Assembly: GCA_963930655.1 (NCBI GenBank)
Contig: OZ005607.1
Coordinates: 25,056,874 to 25,120,873, forward strand
Direction of reading: 5' to 3'
Origin: Myrica gale
Taxonomy: Eukaryota > Streptophyta > Magnoliopsida > Fagales > Myricaceae
DNA: 64,000 nucleotides
How positions within the stretch are numbered: the first letter of the stretch is position 1; each line of letters starts with the position of its first letter. Positions 46,928-60,035 of the stretch are shown piece after piece. The notes beneath the pieces were generated by a model. That model was given only the letters and a program-made list of their open reading frames with translations. It was not told where the DNA came from and searched no databases. A program made the translations under genes and the position numbers.

Positions 46928-48540
46928 TGGGCTAGTGATTTTCAGATTAGTCTCTGATTTATGCTTTGTTATTCTCCGGCTTGTGATTCAAACTAGTCTC
47001 CGGTTTATGTATTTTCACAATTATTTACTTATACTTTGTTAGTCTCCGGATTGTACTAGACTTTATGGTTATGTTTTTCGTTTGGTATTTCTATGTTTGA
47101 TATTTTATATTATGTACTTGATTTTGATTATGTATTTTATTTACTATTATGTCGGTTAGATATTTGTAGACCATTATTAATTTTATCGTATATTTAATAT
47201 ACTTTCTTCATATTCATGTCTAATTTAATTTTAAATGCATAATTAAATAAATTAAATTTGAAGATTTCGTATTATAATTTGGAATGGTCCGGATGCATTA
47301 ATAAAGTCCAAACGTCCTCTTGGTATGTTATTCGTCCGCACTAGTTACCATTGCATAATGCCCGAATTCAGCTCCACCGTCCTCAAGTCCTTATTTAAGC
47401 AACGTATGCACATTCTAGAGCCATTCGCACATTATATTCATGGAAAATTATTTTTTCATAAGATAAAAACTGATGATGATCAGTTATTCGCACATTATAT
47501 TCATGGTAATCTATTTTTTCATGCAAAATTGTTTAAGGTTCATTAATCCAAGTTGTGATTTAAATTGATAAAATATCATGATTTATGCTTTATTGTATAA
47601 CTTGAGATTAAATTACATTTTCATGCAATATTTTGTTCTTGAATAACATGTATCTAGCTCATATTGTGTCCAGATACATTTGCAGAATTATTTTTTTATT
47701 ACATAAGCACTACGATTATTGATATTATAATTATTTCATGAATTTAATCATATGATGCCAGGAGCTAATTAAATATTCTTTGTGCAGGTTGATAAAATTT
47801 AATTATTCTTTAGACCTATAGAAGAGCAGTCTGATGAGCTAACACTCTAAGAGTAAGAGAAAAGTCAGCCTGACGACCCAACTATCCAAGAGCGCAAGAG
47901 AAGAGCCCTAAAGAAAGAAAAAATATTGTAACCCAATTTTGTATTTTTTCTCTTCCTTTTCCGTTTTATCTTTTTTCTCTTCCATCCAATTCCCTTCTCT
48001 CCTCTTTTAGCCCATCAATGCCATCATCACTCTTTAATTTCTCTCTTTTTTTTTGTTTTATTCATTTTGACCACCAAAATATGATTTTATACAATTAGAC
48101 CTTCAGTATTACAATCTCTTTCATAACTATATTTTAAGATCTACACTGAATCTATGATAAGATCATGTTTTTTTTAGGTAAATGGTAAGTGTATTAATTC
48201 TCTAAGAAACTTGTACAAAATTAAACCTAGTCCATAAACATCCAATATAATAAGATCATGTTCTTGCAATATAATGGTACGTACTACACGAACTCAACTA
48301 ATTCTCTCAATAAATATCAAATAGGATATGTGGCTGCACAGACTGTTAAAGGATTGTTCTAAATATTTAGTCCAAGGCCAAATCTTATAATAGAGGAGTT
48401 ATTTATTAGAGTGAATTTTACTCTCTCTTATTTTTGTACACACGAGCTGATCAGCTGGAAGTTAGTTTGTATACTTTTCTACTGTTATATTGATACTCTG
48501 TATTTGCTTTACAAAAGTTTACATGCTATCAAAGCTATTG
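46928..48540. repeat. AT-rich spacer and duplicated blocks before extensin 3
   Basis: 46940-47300 holds AT-rich sequence with repeated TAGTCTCCGG motifs and no match elsewhere in the window. TTCGCACATTATATTCATGG occurs twice (about 47426 and 47487). 47520-47930 matches 31230-31640. 48060-48460 matches the extensin 3' flank. No gene is seen. Confidence 0.65.
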
Positions 48541-49528
48541 TAATGGTATCAAGGCTTTGGATCTAATCCTGGCAGTTCTCTACTTCCCTGCAACTTAGGT
48601 TTATTCCCACTAGTTCTTATGCTTTTTTTTGTCTCTGTTATAATAATAGAAAATGAAAGGGTCAAACCTAACCTTTGTCGGCGATTTGATTAGTTTATAA
48701 ATGTTGAAAATCGATCCATGATGAGTAGCTGTCAAGCCTCCATAGCACTGGTTATCTTGAAATACTGCATGATTTTATATATATCAGCCTCAGAATCTTT
48801 CATTATGCAGACAAATATATAAGCCATGGAGAACATCTGATACTTTTTTAGAGCCTCATGATCTGGTACCACGTTACAGAATAACCATTTAAATTTGCTT
48901 AGACAAAACAAGCCCTTGCTACAACGTTCGAACCTCTTTGTTATTTACCTAAAATTGATGCCTACCTAAACAGATATTGCTGCTTAATTTAATAAAATGG
49001 ATAAAAGGGAAGAGATAATGCAAGAGCGTAGTTCTCTGTTTTTTGTTTTTAAGTACAAAGAGCTGAATAGCCATCTGGAAGCAAAGACTTGTGGCCTGTT
49101 GAGCCTAACAATGTAGAAAATACGCTATCAATCAGTACTCCATTAATACCCGGGGGCCTCTTGAACAAGACATGCTGCAACTCAGTATAGGAAAAAAACA
49201 ATCTTCCACGCGTTTTTCTTTAATTTCTACATCAGCCAAAGACTTGAAAGGACAGTGGAAAGTTTCATCAGAAACCAGGACAGAGATTTCAGATATTCCA
49301 AAAATTTGGAGTTGTTGATGAAATACTCGTATAATTTAAAGAGTCGGGTGTCGGTATACATACAAAATTGCTTTCTTGGCTACTGGGAGTGGATCCCACT
49401 ATCTTGATATGTTTAATTTAGAAAAACAAAGAGAAGAAGAAGACTTTTCAAACTTATATCATTGGTTAGGTAAAGTTGGAAGCTTCGTTTACTATTAAAA
49501 AATGCCCCGCTCATTGCAGGGATGGGTG
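48541..49528. repeat. Upstream block of extensin 3
   Basis: A copy of 13640-14690 without the retroposon found before extensin 2. It has the uninterrupted GGGAGTGGATCCCACTATC site at about 49386. No gene is seen. Confidence 0.8.
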
Positions 49529-49536
49529 TATAAATA
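49529..49536 (+). promoter_or_regulatory. TATA box of extensin 3
   Basis: TATAAATA lies 100 bp before the ATG, in the same spacing and context as extensins 1 and 2. Confidence 0.8.
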
Positions 49537-49628
49537 GAGACCTTCCCCTCAATGGTTATTCACCAAGTAGTCCAGAAACCTGAAAGCGTAGAAGTCACAC
49601 AACTGTGAGACTTCCTTCTTGCTCAAAA

Positions 49629-50543
49629 ATGGCCAACCGTGGGCCTCAGCTACTCTGTGCCTTGGCAATATTGCTACTGGCTACCAATGTAGCAGCCGAT
49701 GACCATAAGCCTTACACTTATGCATCTCCACCTCCACCACCTTACGTCTACACATCTCCACCTCCACCACCTTACGTCTACACATCTCCACCCCCTCCAT
49801 ACATCTACAAATCCCCTCCTCCTCCATCTCCATCACCTCCTTCTCCCTACGTTTATAAGTCACCTCCACCACCTCCTTATGTTTACAAGTCACCACCTCC
49901 TCCATCACCTTCTCCTCCTCCTCCTTATGTTTACAAATCTCCACCTCCACCATCACACTCACCTCCTCCTCCATATGTTTACAAGTCCCCCCCACCACCA
50001 TCTTCATCACCTCCTCCTCCATATGTTTACAAATCACCACCACCACCTTCACCATCCCCACCACCTCCTTACGTGTACAAGTCCCCCCCACCACCATCTC
50101 CATCACCTCCTCCTCCATATGTTTACAAGTCACCACCACCACCTTCACCATCCCCGCCACCTCCGTATGTTTACAAGTCACCACCTCCTCCATCACCTTC
50201 TCCTCCTCCTCCTTATGTTTACAAATCTCCACCTCCACCATCACACTCACCTCCTCCTCCATATGTTTACAAGTCCCCCCCACCACCATCTCCATCACCT
50301 CCTCCTCCATATGTTTATAAGTCACCACCACCACCGTCACCATCCCCGCCACCTCCTTATGTTTACAAGTCACCACCTCCTCCATCACCTTCTCCTCCTC
50401 CTCCTTATGTTTACAAATCTCCACCTCCACCATCACACTCACCTCCTCCTCATTACTACTACAAGTCCCCTCCTCCACCATCCCCACCACCACCACATCC
50501 CTACTACTATAACTCGCCACCACCACCTACCAAAGACTACTAA
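49629..50543 (+). CDS. Classical extensin 3 (304 aa, intact)
   Basis: Signal peptide [18 protein letters not shown] is cleaved probably after NVAA. About thirteen repeats of the [16 protein letters not shown] type follow, some with SPPPPSH, ending [13 protein letters not shown]. The protein acts in the wall, where the family's hydroxyprolines are glycosylated and the YVYK tyrosines cross-link. The start at 49629 follows the TATA spacing; an upstream non-ATG extension is not needed. A 121-bp intron is likely in the 3' UTR (50572-50692). The DNA repeats are almost identical internally, so unequal exchange is expected. Extensin 2 is its unit 1 partner. This is the longest intact extensin in the window. 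Confidence 0.94.
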   Translation: MANRGPQLLCALAILLLATNVAADDHKPYTYASPPPPPYVYTSPPPPPYVYTSPPPPYIYKSPPPPSPSPPSPYVYKSPPPPPYVYKSPPPPSPSPPPPYVYKSPPPPSHSPPPPYVYKSPPPPSSSPPPPYVYKSPPPPSPSPPPPYVYKSPPPPSPSPPPPYVYKSPPPPSPSPPPPYVYKSPPPPSPSPPPPYVYKSPPPPSHSPPPPYVYKSPPPPSPSPPPPYVYKSPPPPSPSPPPPYVYKSPPPPSPSPPPPYVYKSPPPPSHSPPPHYYYKSPPPPSPPPPHPYYYNSPPPPTKDY

Positions 50544-53325
50544 ACCAGTCTGTACTTTCTCTAAGGAGTATGTAAGGGTTTTAGGTAAAAGCCTTTACTT
50601 AATCATGTTTTGCACTTCTGCAGTTTTCTTTCATTTAGTTTCTCTGCCATTACATTCTCATGATCTAAACTAATATTCAATATTTTTTGCAGCTTATTAG
50701 TTGATGAAAATAATAATCTCCAGGTGGGAGTGATGATGATCAGTTATTGTCGTCCGGTTTGGTTTATTATATAAAATCGTTCCATGTCAATAAAAGCAGT
50801 CTATTTGAGAAAGTGGCCCTGCGTAGCACAGGCTCAAGCACAGGATGCTTTGCAGTGTATTACAAAATTACATTTGATTGTCTTCCGTCAATAATAACAT
50901 ATTCTTGTGATTTCGTAAGGTCTCTGTATTGTCCTCAAATCGGATCACTCGTTCGTTTCCATTCCATTTGTGGTGAAAGCGTTGACTCTCTCTCTCTCTC
51001 TCTCTCTCTCTCACAATCTTCTACATATATATGCGTTTACTATCTTTACGTAATAACTAGGAGCTCAATCAACCACGATAATATTTCGTACTTAGCCAAA
51101 AAAACCATTAAATATTTTTCTCGACTAACAAACAGAGAAATCCAATGGACTCGCATGCATGCTAATCACATGATCCATTTAGTCACTAATGCATACTCAT
51201 GATTAATTAGTCACGTGATAAACACACATGATAAACACATATACATACATATGGCTTCCTCAAAACGCTATTAATTAATTAGTACTGATTTGAATAAATT
51301 GCTTTAAATCTGTTTGGAAGAAAAGTTTGTGGCGAAATCAAAGATTTAATATTACGACTTAGGGCTGCAAGGAGATTGAAATGAAGTATATATATATATA
51401 TATATATAAGAACAAATGAAGAGAAGGAAAAAGGTGAACGATAAAGACAGAGACGAAGCCAACCCCCCCAAACTCTGCAAAAATTCAGCATATATTTTTT
51501 AGTCTTATTAATTATTTTTTGACATTTGTTTATTTTAGTCCCTCAAAATATGATTTTATACAATTGGTGCCTTAATATTACATTCCTAGCTTCATCCCTA
51601 AATATAGAGATGACCACCATTAATATTGCTACTTTCGTAACTATATGATTTTATTAAGACCTACATACAATGAATCTATGGTAATTAAGATCGTGTTTTT
51701 TTTGGGTGGCTGGCCGTTAGTGTATTAATTCACTAAGAAAACTGTACAAAATTAGACCTAGTCCATAAACATCGAAGGTCATGTTCTTGCAATATAATGG
51801 TACACGAACTCAACTCATTCTCTCAATGAAAATCAAATTGGATTTGTGGCTGCACAAACTGTTAAAGGATTGTTCTAAATATTTGATCCAAGGCCAAATC
51901 TTATAATAGGGGAATTATTGAAACCATTGAATTCAGAATATGCTGAAGCAACTCTCACATTTGGTAGCTACTCCTTTGGTAGGTATTGGAATGGGTCTAT
52001 AATAATTTGTGACTTTTTCCTACCTATATTATTTTAGAGATCTAAAAATTATCTCCTTTGTACTGGACGGATCGGAATTCTAACCTTGTATCAAGACCTA
52101 GTCCAGGACAATTATAATATGCTGAAGTAACTCTCACATTTGGTAGCTACTCTATAATGAGAAATGATAATGATCGCTGTGATTTCATTTGAACCCACCA
52201 CTAAATAATGTAGCATTTATTAATTAAACTTATGCGTCCTAATCTCTCTCTCCCCCCCCCCACCAAGATTCATGCACATATTATCAGAAAAAAGTTGAGC
52301 AACATTTTTATAATTGTATTAGGATATTTATCTCACCGGGTCTTAAATTATATATATCTGATACCTCTATATATGATTTCATAACAAAGTTTCATGCAAT
52401 ATAAACAAAATATGATCCCCGAATTAATATTTCATAATATTAATATTGTTTTGTAGAATATCATATTTCTATATATGCTTACCAATAAGCTAGCTCTAGA
52501 AGAAGGCTGATATATATATTTCCTATTAACAGGCTGACCTGGTTTTGTTGTTGTTTTCAGCAAATACTTTTCAAAAAGCCTTTCTTTTTTTTTTCCTTGG
52601 CCAAAGCTTAATTTCCTTCTTTCTTGACACTTTTTGTTGAATTAGGTTTCTTTAGGTTGTTGCTGATTACTGGCGCTGGTGATATATGTATATATCACAA
52701 GCTAAGTTTGGTCGAAGTTTATGGTGGAGTGTTCGGGACGCGTGGGACAGGTTACTGAATTAGTTGCTGGGGCAATCACCCCCAGACGGCCGCCACGTTA
52801 CGTCTTAGGAAGTTAAGCGCGAAGTTGTGATCATGTTAAGCACCGCAGCAAGCATACGTAAAGTATATATATAGCTCATGATCCCTAGGACTAATTAAGA
52901 TCGTCTGAGACATATTATTATATTCTTCCTACAAGTAAAAACTACGACGTTTTTGTACACTTCTTATAATTAAAGCATGTGGCCCCCACCCCAGCACTAA
53001 TTAATCATGTGCCGCATTAGAAAACGATATCTCGCAGAGGATCTCCTTGTTCCTTGAAATATCAAGTGGTATACTATACGCTTATAAATTAAGCTTCAAT
53101 ATAATTCAAACTGCACTTATCTTAAATATCTTTGATCCTAGTAATATTTAATTAATTTCTCCGTTTTTCCATTTTTGCTTATTACTCGAATTAGTAACAC
53201 CCAGTGGATAGAATTCATAGTTGTCTAAAATTCAGATGAGGGTTGTTTATGCTCCTATTTTATAATGCATAATGTCCCTTAAGATGTTCCTCTCACAATC
53301 TGTGCCAATTTTTCCACTTTTGCAG
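50544..53325. repeat. Extensin 3' flank and intergenic block G, unit 2
   Basis: The counterpart of 35839-38348. It has an extra piece at about 51920-52150, also present at 18361-18560 and ending in a repeat of GAAGTAACTCTCACATTTGG. Long stretches (about 52340-53100) differ from unit 1 by only a few bases. No gene is seen before the exon at 53326. Confidence 0.85.
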
Positions 53326-53571
53326 ACTGATGCAATGTTGCTCTCTGAAGTTGGAGCTGCTGTATCATTCTTGCTTGGTTTTGCACCATCTTCAACGCTT
53401 TCAGCTGCTGGTTCATCGAAAGTTAGTTACATAGTTTATTAACAATTGGAAACAGAACTTTTGAGCCCTGTCCTTGGTGTTGGAAGGTTTGGTTCATTCC
53501 CCTGTTTGTCTTTTGCAGTTAAATGAGGTCCTCGCACCTAATCCATTTGATGGGTCCCGTGCTGTATTTAT
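53326..53571 (+). pseudogene. Two exons of an unidentified gene, isolated
   Basis: Exon 1 (53326-53421) follows TTTTGCAG and encodes TDAMLLSEVGAAVSFLLGFA, then PSSTLSAAGSSK (32 codons). It ends before GTTAGT. Exon 2 starts at 53519 after TTTTGCAG with LNEVLAPNPFDGSRAVFM and then runs into low-complexity AT sequence. Both splice phases are zero and the frame is open, so they look like recently displaced host exons. I recall a similar LNEVLAPNPF...RAVFMLEV string in a plant type I membrane protein but cannot name it. No start, stop or further exons are visible, so I treat it as a fragment. Confidence 0.6.
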
Positions 53572-53739
53572 GAGAATTTTTTTGGTGTTTTGCAGAGAAA
53601 TTATTGAGAGAATAAAAAAAACAAAGGATGAAAAGAAGCAAAAAAAAGAAGAAATATTTCCTTATATTTTGAATAATAACTATTCAATATATTTTATTTC
53701 ATTTTATTAATTATGAAATGTTTTTGCATTTTCTCCGTC

Positions 53740-54203
53740 AAAATTGCAGTACCTTTTTTAAAATACAACTAAAACATTAGTACCTTTATGAACTTCAAAA
53801 TAGCAATTTAAAATTGGATGATTAAATGGTAATTTAAAATTAGATAAAAATAATTATCCAGAAAATCAAATTGATCAGACAAAATGTAACGTTTTAACAA
53901 AACATTCATTCACTTTCGATCTGAATGTTTTGTTCAAATTGAGTTAGGACATATGACGAAATTTAGACAACAACGACAATTTTTTTGGTTCGAACAAATC
54001 TTCTTGTTCGAACAAGAAAATCTCGTTCGAACAGACATGTTCAGTGACGAATTTGAATTTTCGTTACAGATGAGCATCAACGACGACGCTTCTGTGACCA
54101 AATTGTGACAATTGTTTTTGGTTATCAAAGCTTTTCAGTGACAAAAATAGTATCTTTAGTGATGAAAAATTTCGCCACTAAAAATAAAAAAATGTTGTAG
54201 TGA
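53740..54203. mobile_element. CACTA-like right-end fragment
   Basis: It ends AAAAAAATGTTGTAGTG (to 54203), the reverse of a CACTACAA terminus. Subterminal TCGAAC palindromes (GTTCGAAC three times, 53988-54036) and CAGTGAC/GTGACAAA repeats precede it. No matching left end was found nearby, so the element is truncated on the left and its start is approximate. Confidence 0.6.
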
Positions 54204-55096
54204 GCACAAAATTAAATATTTAAATTAATTAATCAACATAACGTATATATACACAATATTCTTGAGCCATCTAAATTAATTTTCAACAGATCCTAATTTA
54301 TAAAATGAGGGGGCTCAACTTGTAGGAATTGCAAAAAACATGCCTATAGATAGCTACGTACGGACCAAAGAATTGGCCAATTAAGCCAGATGAATACGAA
54401 ACCAGCTGTGCTATAAACTTTACGTTTAAGACTTAGTAATTGCCTGTCATACCCTTGGACCAAGCTATATAGCAATTCACGTCTGCATCTAGAACTACGA
54501 CGTCGTACGTTTGATCAAAAGGCACTCCCAAAAGACAATCAAAATTCACAGTTTTGAGTTGGGTCTTTTCAACCCAGCTGCAAGCGATTAATTAGAATAT
54601 TTCCCTTTTACTTCGCCAGTATGAAGCATGCAGACGACTTTGTTTGTCAAATTAAATAAACATTAGTGCTGGACTATTGTGTCTTTGAAAGCTTCTTGCC
54701 ACCTTCTTTATACGCGGTGGCCCCATATTCGCTCGCATGGAAATTTATATGTGCGGCGACAGCTTGGTACCTAGCTATAATAATTTGTACATCTTCGTCG
54801 TCTTTCCCAAACATGGAAGAGTCCAAGTTGACCTTAATTCATCGGACGTCATGTGAAACGAAGAGGGTTCATGCATGATGCGTCGCTCGTTAGCATGCAG
54901 CTGGGTTCAGCTGTTACATATCACCCCTTGAAAGTTGACCTCTCGTTAGAAATGCACCGACTTGCCCATTTTCTGAATGACTGATTCGGCACACGAAACG
55001 AGACCTGTTTACTGGGATTTTGTTTTCTTATTTAAGCTGTCAAGAAGCTGACAGATCTAATGGTCGACGCTTAATTTTTTTCATGAGATCTAATGA
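54204..55096. repeat. Duplicated upstream block of extensin 5, distal part
   Basis: 54545-55090 matches 38450-38750 and 39731-39880 of unit 1. A short open frame (54666-54878) is part of this repeat and is not conserved in the partner copy. No gene is seen. Confidence 0.75.
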
Positions 55097-58000
55097 CAAA
55101 TTATTGGGAGTTAAATGTAAATTACTTTTCTGTTAGTCAGTTAAGTTTCCCAGAGTTGCTATTAGTTAGTTAGCTTTACCCGAGCTTCTATATAAAACAG
55201 AGCAGCTCTCATTTGTAAGGTACGAAATATAGTTCTAAATATACAAGAAGCATTACTCTGCAATTCTCCATTGCTCTCTTATTTCACATTTCTACATGGT
55301 ATCAGAGCAATAAACGTTTTCTTCCCAAACAATCGCACTCTGTTTCTCTTTTTCAATCCTTGTGCTTGTGCACTTGATCAACATTGATGGCTGATATTGA
55401 AACTGAAGTGGTGAGAACGAATCGTACCAGTATGCCTACTGATAGTGCTTTTTCAATCACTTCAGGTGACACATCCAACACTCCACTTGTATCTCCTCAA
55501 TTGAACGACAAGAACTATTATTCTTGGAGCCGTGCGATGTTGATGGCCATTGGAGCTCGAAATAAGTTTGGCTTCATCGATGGCAGCATCAAACGACCAG
55601 CTTCTACAGATGATAATTTCAGTGGTTGGTTTCGCTGTAACCTGATGGTTTCCTCTTGGATCTGTGCATCCGTATCTCCAGAGATTGCTCAGGTAATCCT
55701 CTACATTGAATCTGCTGAGAAAATGTGGAAAGTATTGAAGGGAAGGTATGAGCAAAGCAACGAACCTAGGATATTCGAACTACAGCAAGCTATTAACAGT
55801 ATTGTTCAAGGTCAATCTTCGGTTAGTGAATATTTCACACGATTAGAATCCTTATGGAATGAGTTACACCAGTTCTCTCCTGTACCAGTTTGCACATGTA
55901 ATCAGTGTGATGCTTGCACTTGTAAGGTCTTACAAACCATAACAGATCGAGAGAATAAACAACTGATCATGATATTTCTCATGGGATTAAATGATACATA
56001 TCTTCCTACTCGAGGAAATATTCTTCTTATGAAACCTTTTCCATCTCTAAATGAAGTCTATTCCCTGATCATACAAGAAGAAAGACAGAGGTCATTCACT
56101 AGGCATCCTCCTCTCACTCATGAAAACCTGGCTATGTTTGCTACTAATCATAGTGAAGCTCATGCTGTACAACGAAAGATGTTTAACTCTGCTAATTCAC
56201 GAGAGAGACCTCTATGCACTTACTGTCATCGCAAGAGTCATACCAGAGAGAAGTGTTTTGAACTTCATGGCTATCCTCCTGGTTGGGTACACAGGAAGAA
56301 AGGGGCAATTGATTCACGATCTGTAGTTCCTGCTCATTCTGCTCACCAAGTGTTTGCTTCTTTTCCTAACACTGCACAGCCGATGTCTTCAGCTATGGAA
56401 GCTTCTGTTAATTCTTCAAGTTCGATTGGTTCTCCAGATCAGATTCAACAGCTTCTCAATTTGCTTCAATCTCAGCTTAAACCTAATCCCTCATCCAATG
56501 TGTCACCTGCTTCCCCTATGCACCTCGCACCTACATCTCAGCCATTAAGCTTTGTCAACATGGCAGGTAACACCTCCTACTCTAATACTGTCCACTGTTG
56601 TTCATCTTTTTCACAGCCACATTCATCAAAATTTTGGATATTAGATAGTGGAGCAACAGATCATATGGTCTGCTCATTGTCTTCTTTTTCTAACTTTCAT
56701 AAATCTGCTCACACTTTAGTTCACCTTCCGAATGGCAATACTGCTTCAGCCTCTCATATAGGTTCAGTCATTCTATCTCATGACCTAGTCCTTCATAATG
56801 TCCTATATGTACCAAGTTTTACTTTCAATCTCATATCTACCAGCAAGCTTACTTCCACTGGTGATATTGGTTTAATTTTCTTGTCTAACAAGTGTCTTGT
56901 GCAGGACCTGCGTGTTTGGAGGACGATTGGAGTGGCTGATCAGCAACATGGTCTATATTTGCTTAAACCCTCCTCTTGTTTTTCTAGTTCTATGTTTTCT
57001 GCTTTACCAAATAAAGTTGCTTGTTTTTCAGCTTCTGAAACTAATGCTTTGTGGCATTGTAGACTAGGACATATGTCTAATTCCCGAATGTCTCTTTTAC
57101 AAGACATTCTTCCCATTTCCACTGTGTCTTCCCTTAATCATTGTGATGTTTGTCAATTGGCTAAGCAACATCGTACCTCTTTTCCTCTTAGTTCTATTAA
57201 GACTTCAAAACCATTTGATATGATACATTGTGATATATGGGGACCTTTTGCTACTCCTACTCCTCATGGTCATAAGTTTTTCCTCACTATTGTAGATGAT
57301 TTCACTCGTTGCACATGGGTTTATCTTATGGTTACTAAATCTTAAACTCGAATGTTCTTAGAATCTTTCTTTCATATGATTAAAACCCAATTTACTTCCT
57401 CTGTCAAGGTTATTCGATCGGATAATGGTGTTGAATTCAATATGCCTTCTTTCTTTGCTTCTAGAGGTGTTATTCACCAACTTAGTTGCACACATACCCC
57501 TCAACAAAATGGGGTGGTAGAGAGAAAACACCAACATCTATTGAACATAGCTCGTGCCCTCCATTTTCAATCCAATATACCCCTCACCTATTGGGGTGAT
57601 TGTATCATGACTGCTACCCATCTCATCAATCGGTCTCCATCTCCTTTGCTTCATAATAAATCTCCTTATGAGCTCCTTTATAATGTCCAACCTGATTACT
57701 CACAGCTCAAAGTTTTTGGTTGCCTCTGTTTTGCTACAAACATCAAGCCTCATAAATCCAAGTTTGAACCTCGGGCCAAGAAATGTGTTTTCTTGGGATA
57801 TCCCTTTGCTGTCAAAGGTTACAAACTACTTGATCTTGCTACAAATTCTGTTTTCATCTCTCGTGATGTCATTTTTCATGAGTTTTCTTTTCCTTTTAAA
57901 TCCTCTCCTTCAGCTTCTCCATCCATTCCATTATCAGATTTTGTTACTCCTCTCTCGGTTCCTCATTCTGAGTTTGTTTCATGTCCTGATAGTCCTGAGT

Positions 58001-60035
58001 TTTTACCACCAGAATCTTCTACTTCCTCTTTTCCTGCTATTTCCATGCCTTCCAATATTATTGATACCTTACCTTCCTCCTCCGTTCCTCTAAGAAAGTC
58101 TTCTCGATTCAAATCTAAACCTTCCTATCTCAAGGATTATCATTGCAAATTGGCCTGCTCCTTCACTGATCACTCACTTCCTTTGGTCTCTACACACCAG
58201 GATTCTGCTCCAGCCACTGATTTAGCAAGGTACATTTCTTATTCTCGTTTCTCACCCTCTCATCAAGCTTTCAGCTTCTCTATCATCACCAATACCGAAC
58301 CTAAAACCTATCATCAGGCTGCCTTAGATCCCAAATGGACCGAGGCTATGAGAAGTGAAATACATGCTCTTGAAACCAATCGAACTTGGACCATTACTGA
58401 TTTGCCTCCTGGCAAGACACCCATTGGCTGTAAATGAGTTTATCGAATCAAATATAAGGCTGATGGTTCTATTGAGAGATATAAAGCCCGTCTTGTGGCT
58501 AAGGGTTTTACACAACGTGAAGGTGTGGATTATGATGAAACTTTCTCTCCCGTTGCCAAAATGACTACGATTCGTTGTATTTTGGCACTTGCTGCTAGTC
58601 ACAATTGGTTTCTTGAACAATTGGACGTCAACAATGTTTTTCTGCATGGGGAGCTAACTGAGGAGGTTTATATGACTATTCCTCCTGGTTTTTCTAATGA
58701 GGGGGAGCACAAGGTTTGTAAGTTGCTCAAATCTCTCTATGGCTTGAAGCAAGCAAGTCGACAATGGTTTCACAAGCTTTCAGCAGCTCTTCTTTCTCTT
58801 GGTTTTCTCCAATCAAAGGCTGACTATAGCTTGTTTACTAAGATTGATTCTTCATCTTTTATAGCCTTGTTGGTTTATGTAGATGACATTATCATTGCTT
58901 CTAATGATATGTCATATGTTGCAAAAGTTAAATCTTACTTGGATCATCAATTCAAGGTCAAAGATTTAGGTCCTCTCAAGTTTTTTTTGGGCCTTGAAAT
59001 TGCTCGTAGTGTTGCTGGAATTTCATTAAGTCAACGAAAATATGCTCTTGAGGTGCTGGAAGACAACGGGTATCTTGGTTGCAAGCCTTATTCTTTTCCT
59101 ATGGACTCTAAATTGAAGTTAACTAAGGATGATTCTCAATTCTTATCTGATCCTTCTCAATATCGTAGGCTTATTGGTCGATTGCTTTACTTGACAATCA
59201 CTCGACCTGACCTCTCTTATTCTGTGCATGCTCTGGCTCAATTCATGGCCAAGCCAAGTCATTCTCATCTTGCTGCAGCTTACCAAGTGCTCAGATATCT
59301 CAAGTCTGCTCCTGGTCAGGCCTTATTCTTCCCTGCCTCTTCTCATCTTCAACTCAAAGGCTTTTGTGACTCGGATTGGGCTGCATGTATTGATACCCGA
59401 AGATCAGTTACTGGTTTTTGTTTATTTCTTGGTGATTCTCTTATTTCTTGGAATTCCAAGAAGCAAAACACAATTTCTAGGAGCTCAGCTGAAGCTGAGT
59501 ATCGGGCTTTAGCTTCTCTTGGTTGTGAAATTACTTGGCTTAATCAACTTCTTCGTGATTTGCATCTTTGTCCTTCTGCTCCTGCTTCTGTCTATTGTGA
59601 CAGCAAAGCAACTCTCTCCTTAGCAGCCAATCTAGTGCACCATGCTCGGACAAAGCATGTGGAGATTGACTGCCATTTCATTCGAGACCAGCTTGCTCAA
59701 GGATCATTAAAACTTTCTATATTACTTCAGCTCATCAATTGGCTGATATTTTTACTAAAGCTCTTCCTGCTTCTCAGTTTCATTCTCTACTTTCCAAGAT
59801 GAGCATTCACAATTTACATGCTCCATCTTGAGGGGGAGTATTGGGAGTTAAATGTAAATTACTTTTCTGTTAGTCAGTTAAGTTCCCAGAGTTGTTATTA
59901 GTTAGTTAGCTTTACCCGAGCTTCTATATAACAGAGCAGCTCTCATTTGTAAGGTAGGAAATATAGTTCTAAATATACAAGAAGCATTACTCTGCAATTC
60001 TCCATTGCTCTCTTATTTCACGTTTCTACACAAAT
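55097..60035 (+). mobile_element. Ty1/Copia retrotransposon with both LTRs and target duplication
   Basis: The 5' LTR is 55102-55296 and the 3' LTR 59839-60030 (TATTGGGAG...TTTCTACA). Each is flanked by CAAAT (55097-55101, 60031-60035). A primer-binding site TGGTATCAGAGC starts at 55297 and a polypurine tract GAGGGGGAG lies just before the 3' LTR. Parts in order: gag (from about 55.4 kb), zinc knuckle (CTYCHRKSHTREKCFELH), aspartic protease (LDSGATDHMV), integrase (HCRLGHMS, then catalytic core), reverse transcriptase ([18 protein letters not shown]), and RNase H ([19 protein letters not shown]). It is nearly complete with about three breaks. The LTRs differ at roughly three substitutions in 190 sites, so the insertion is about a million years old, within a wide margin. 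Confidence 0.95.
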
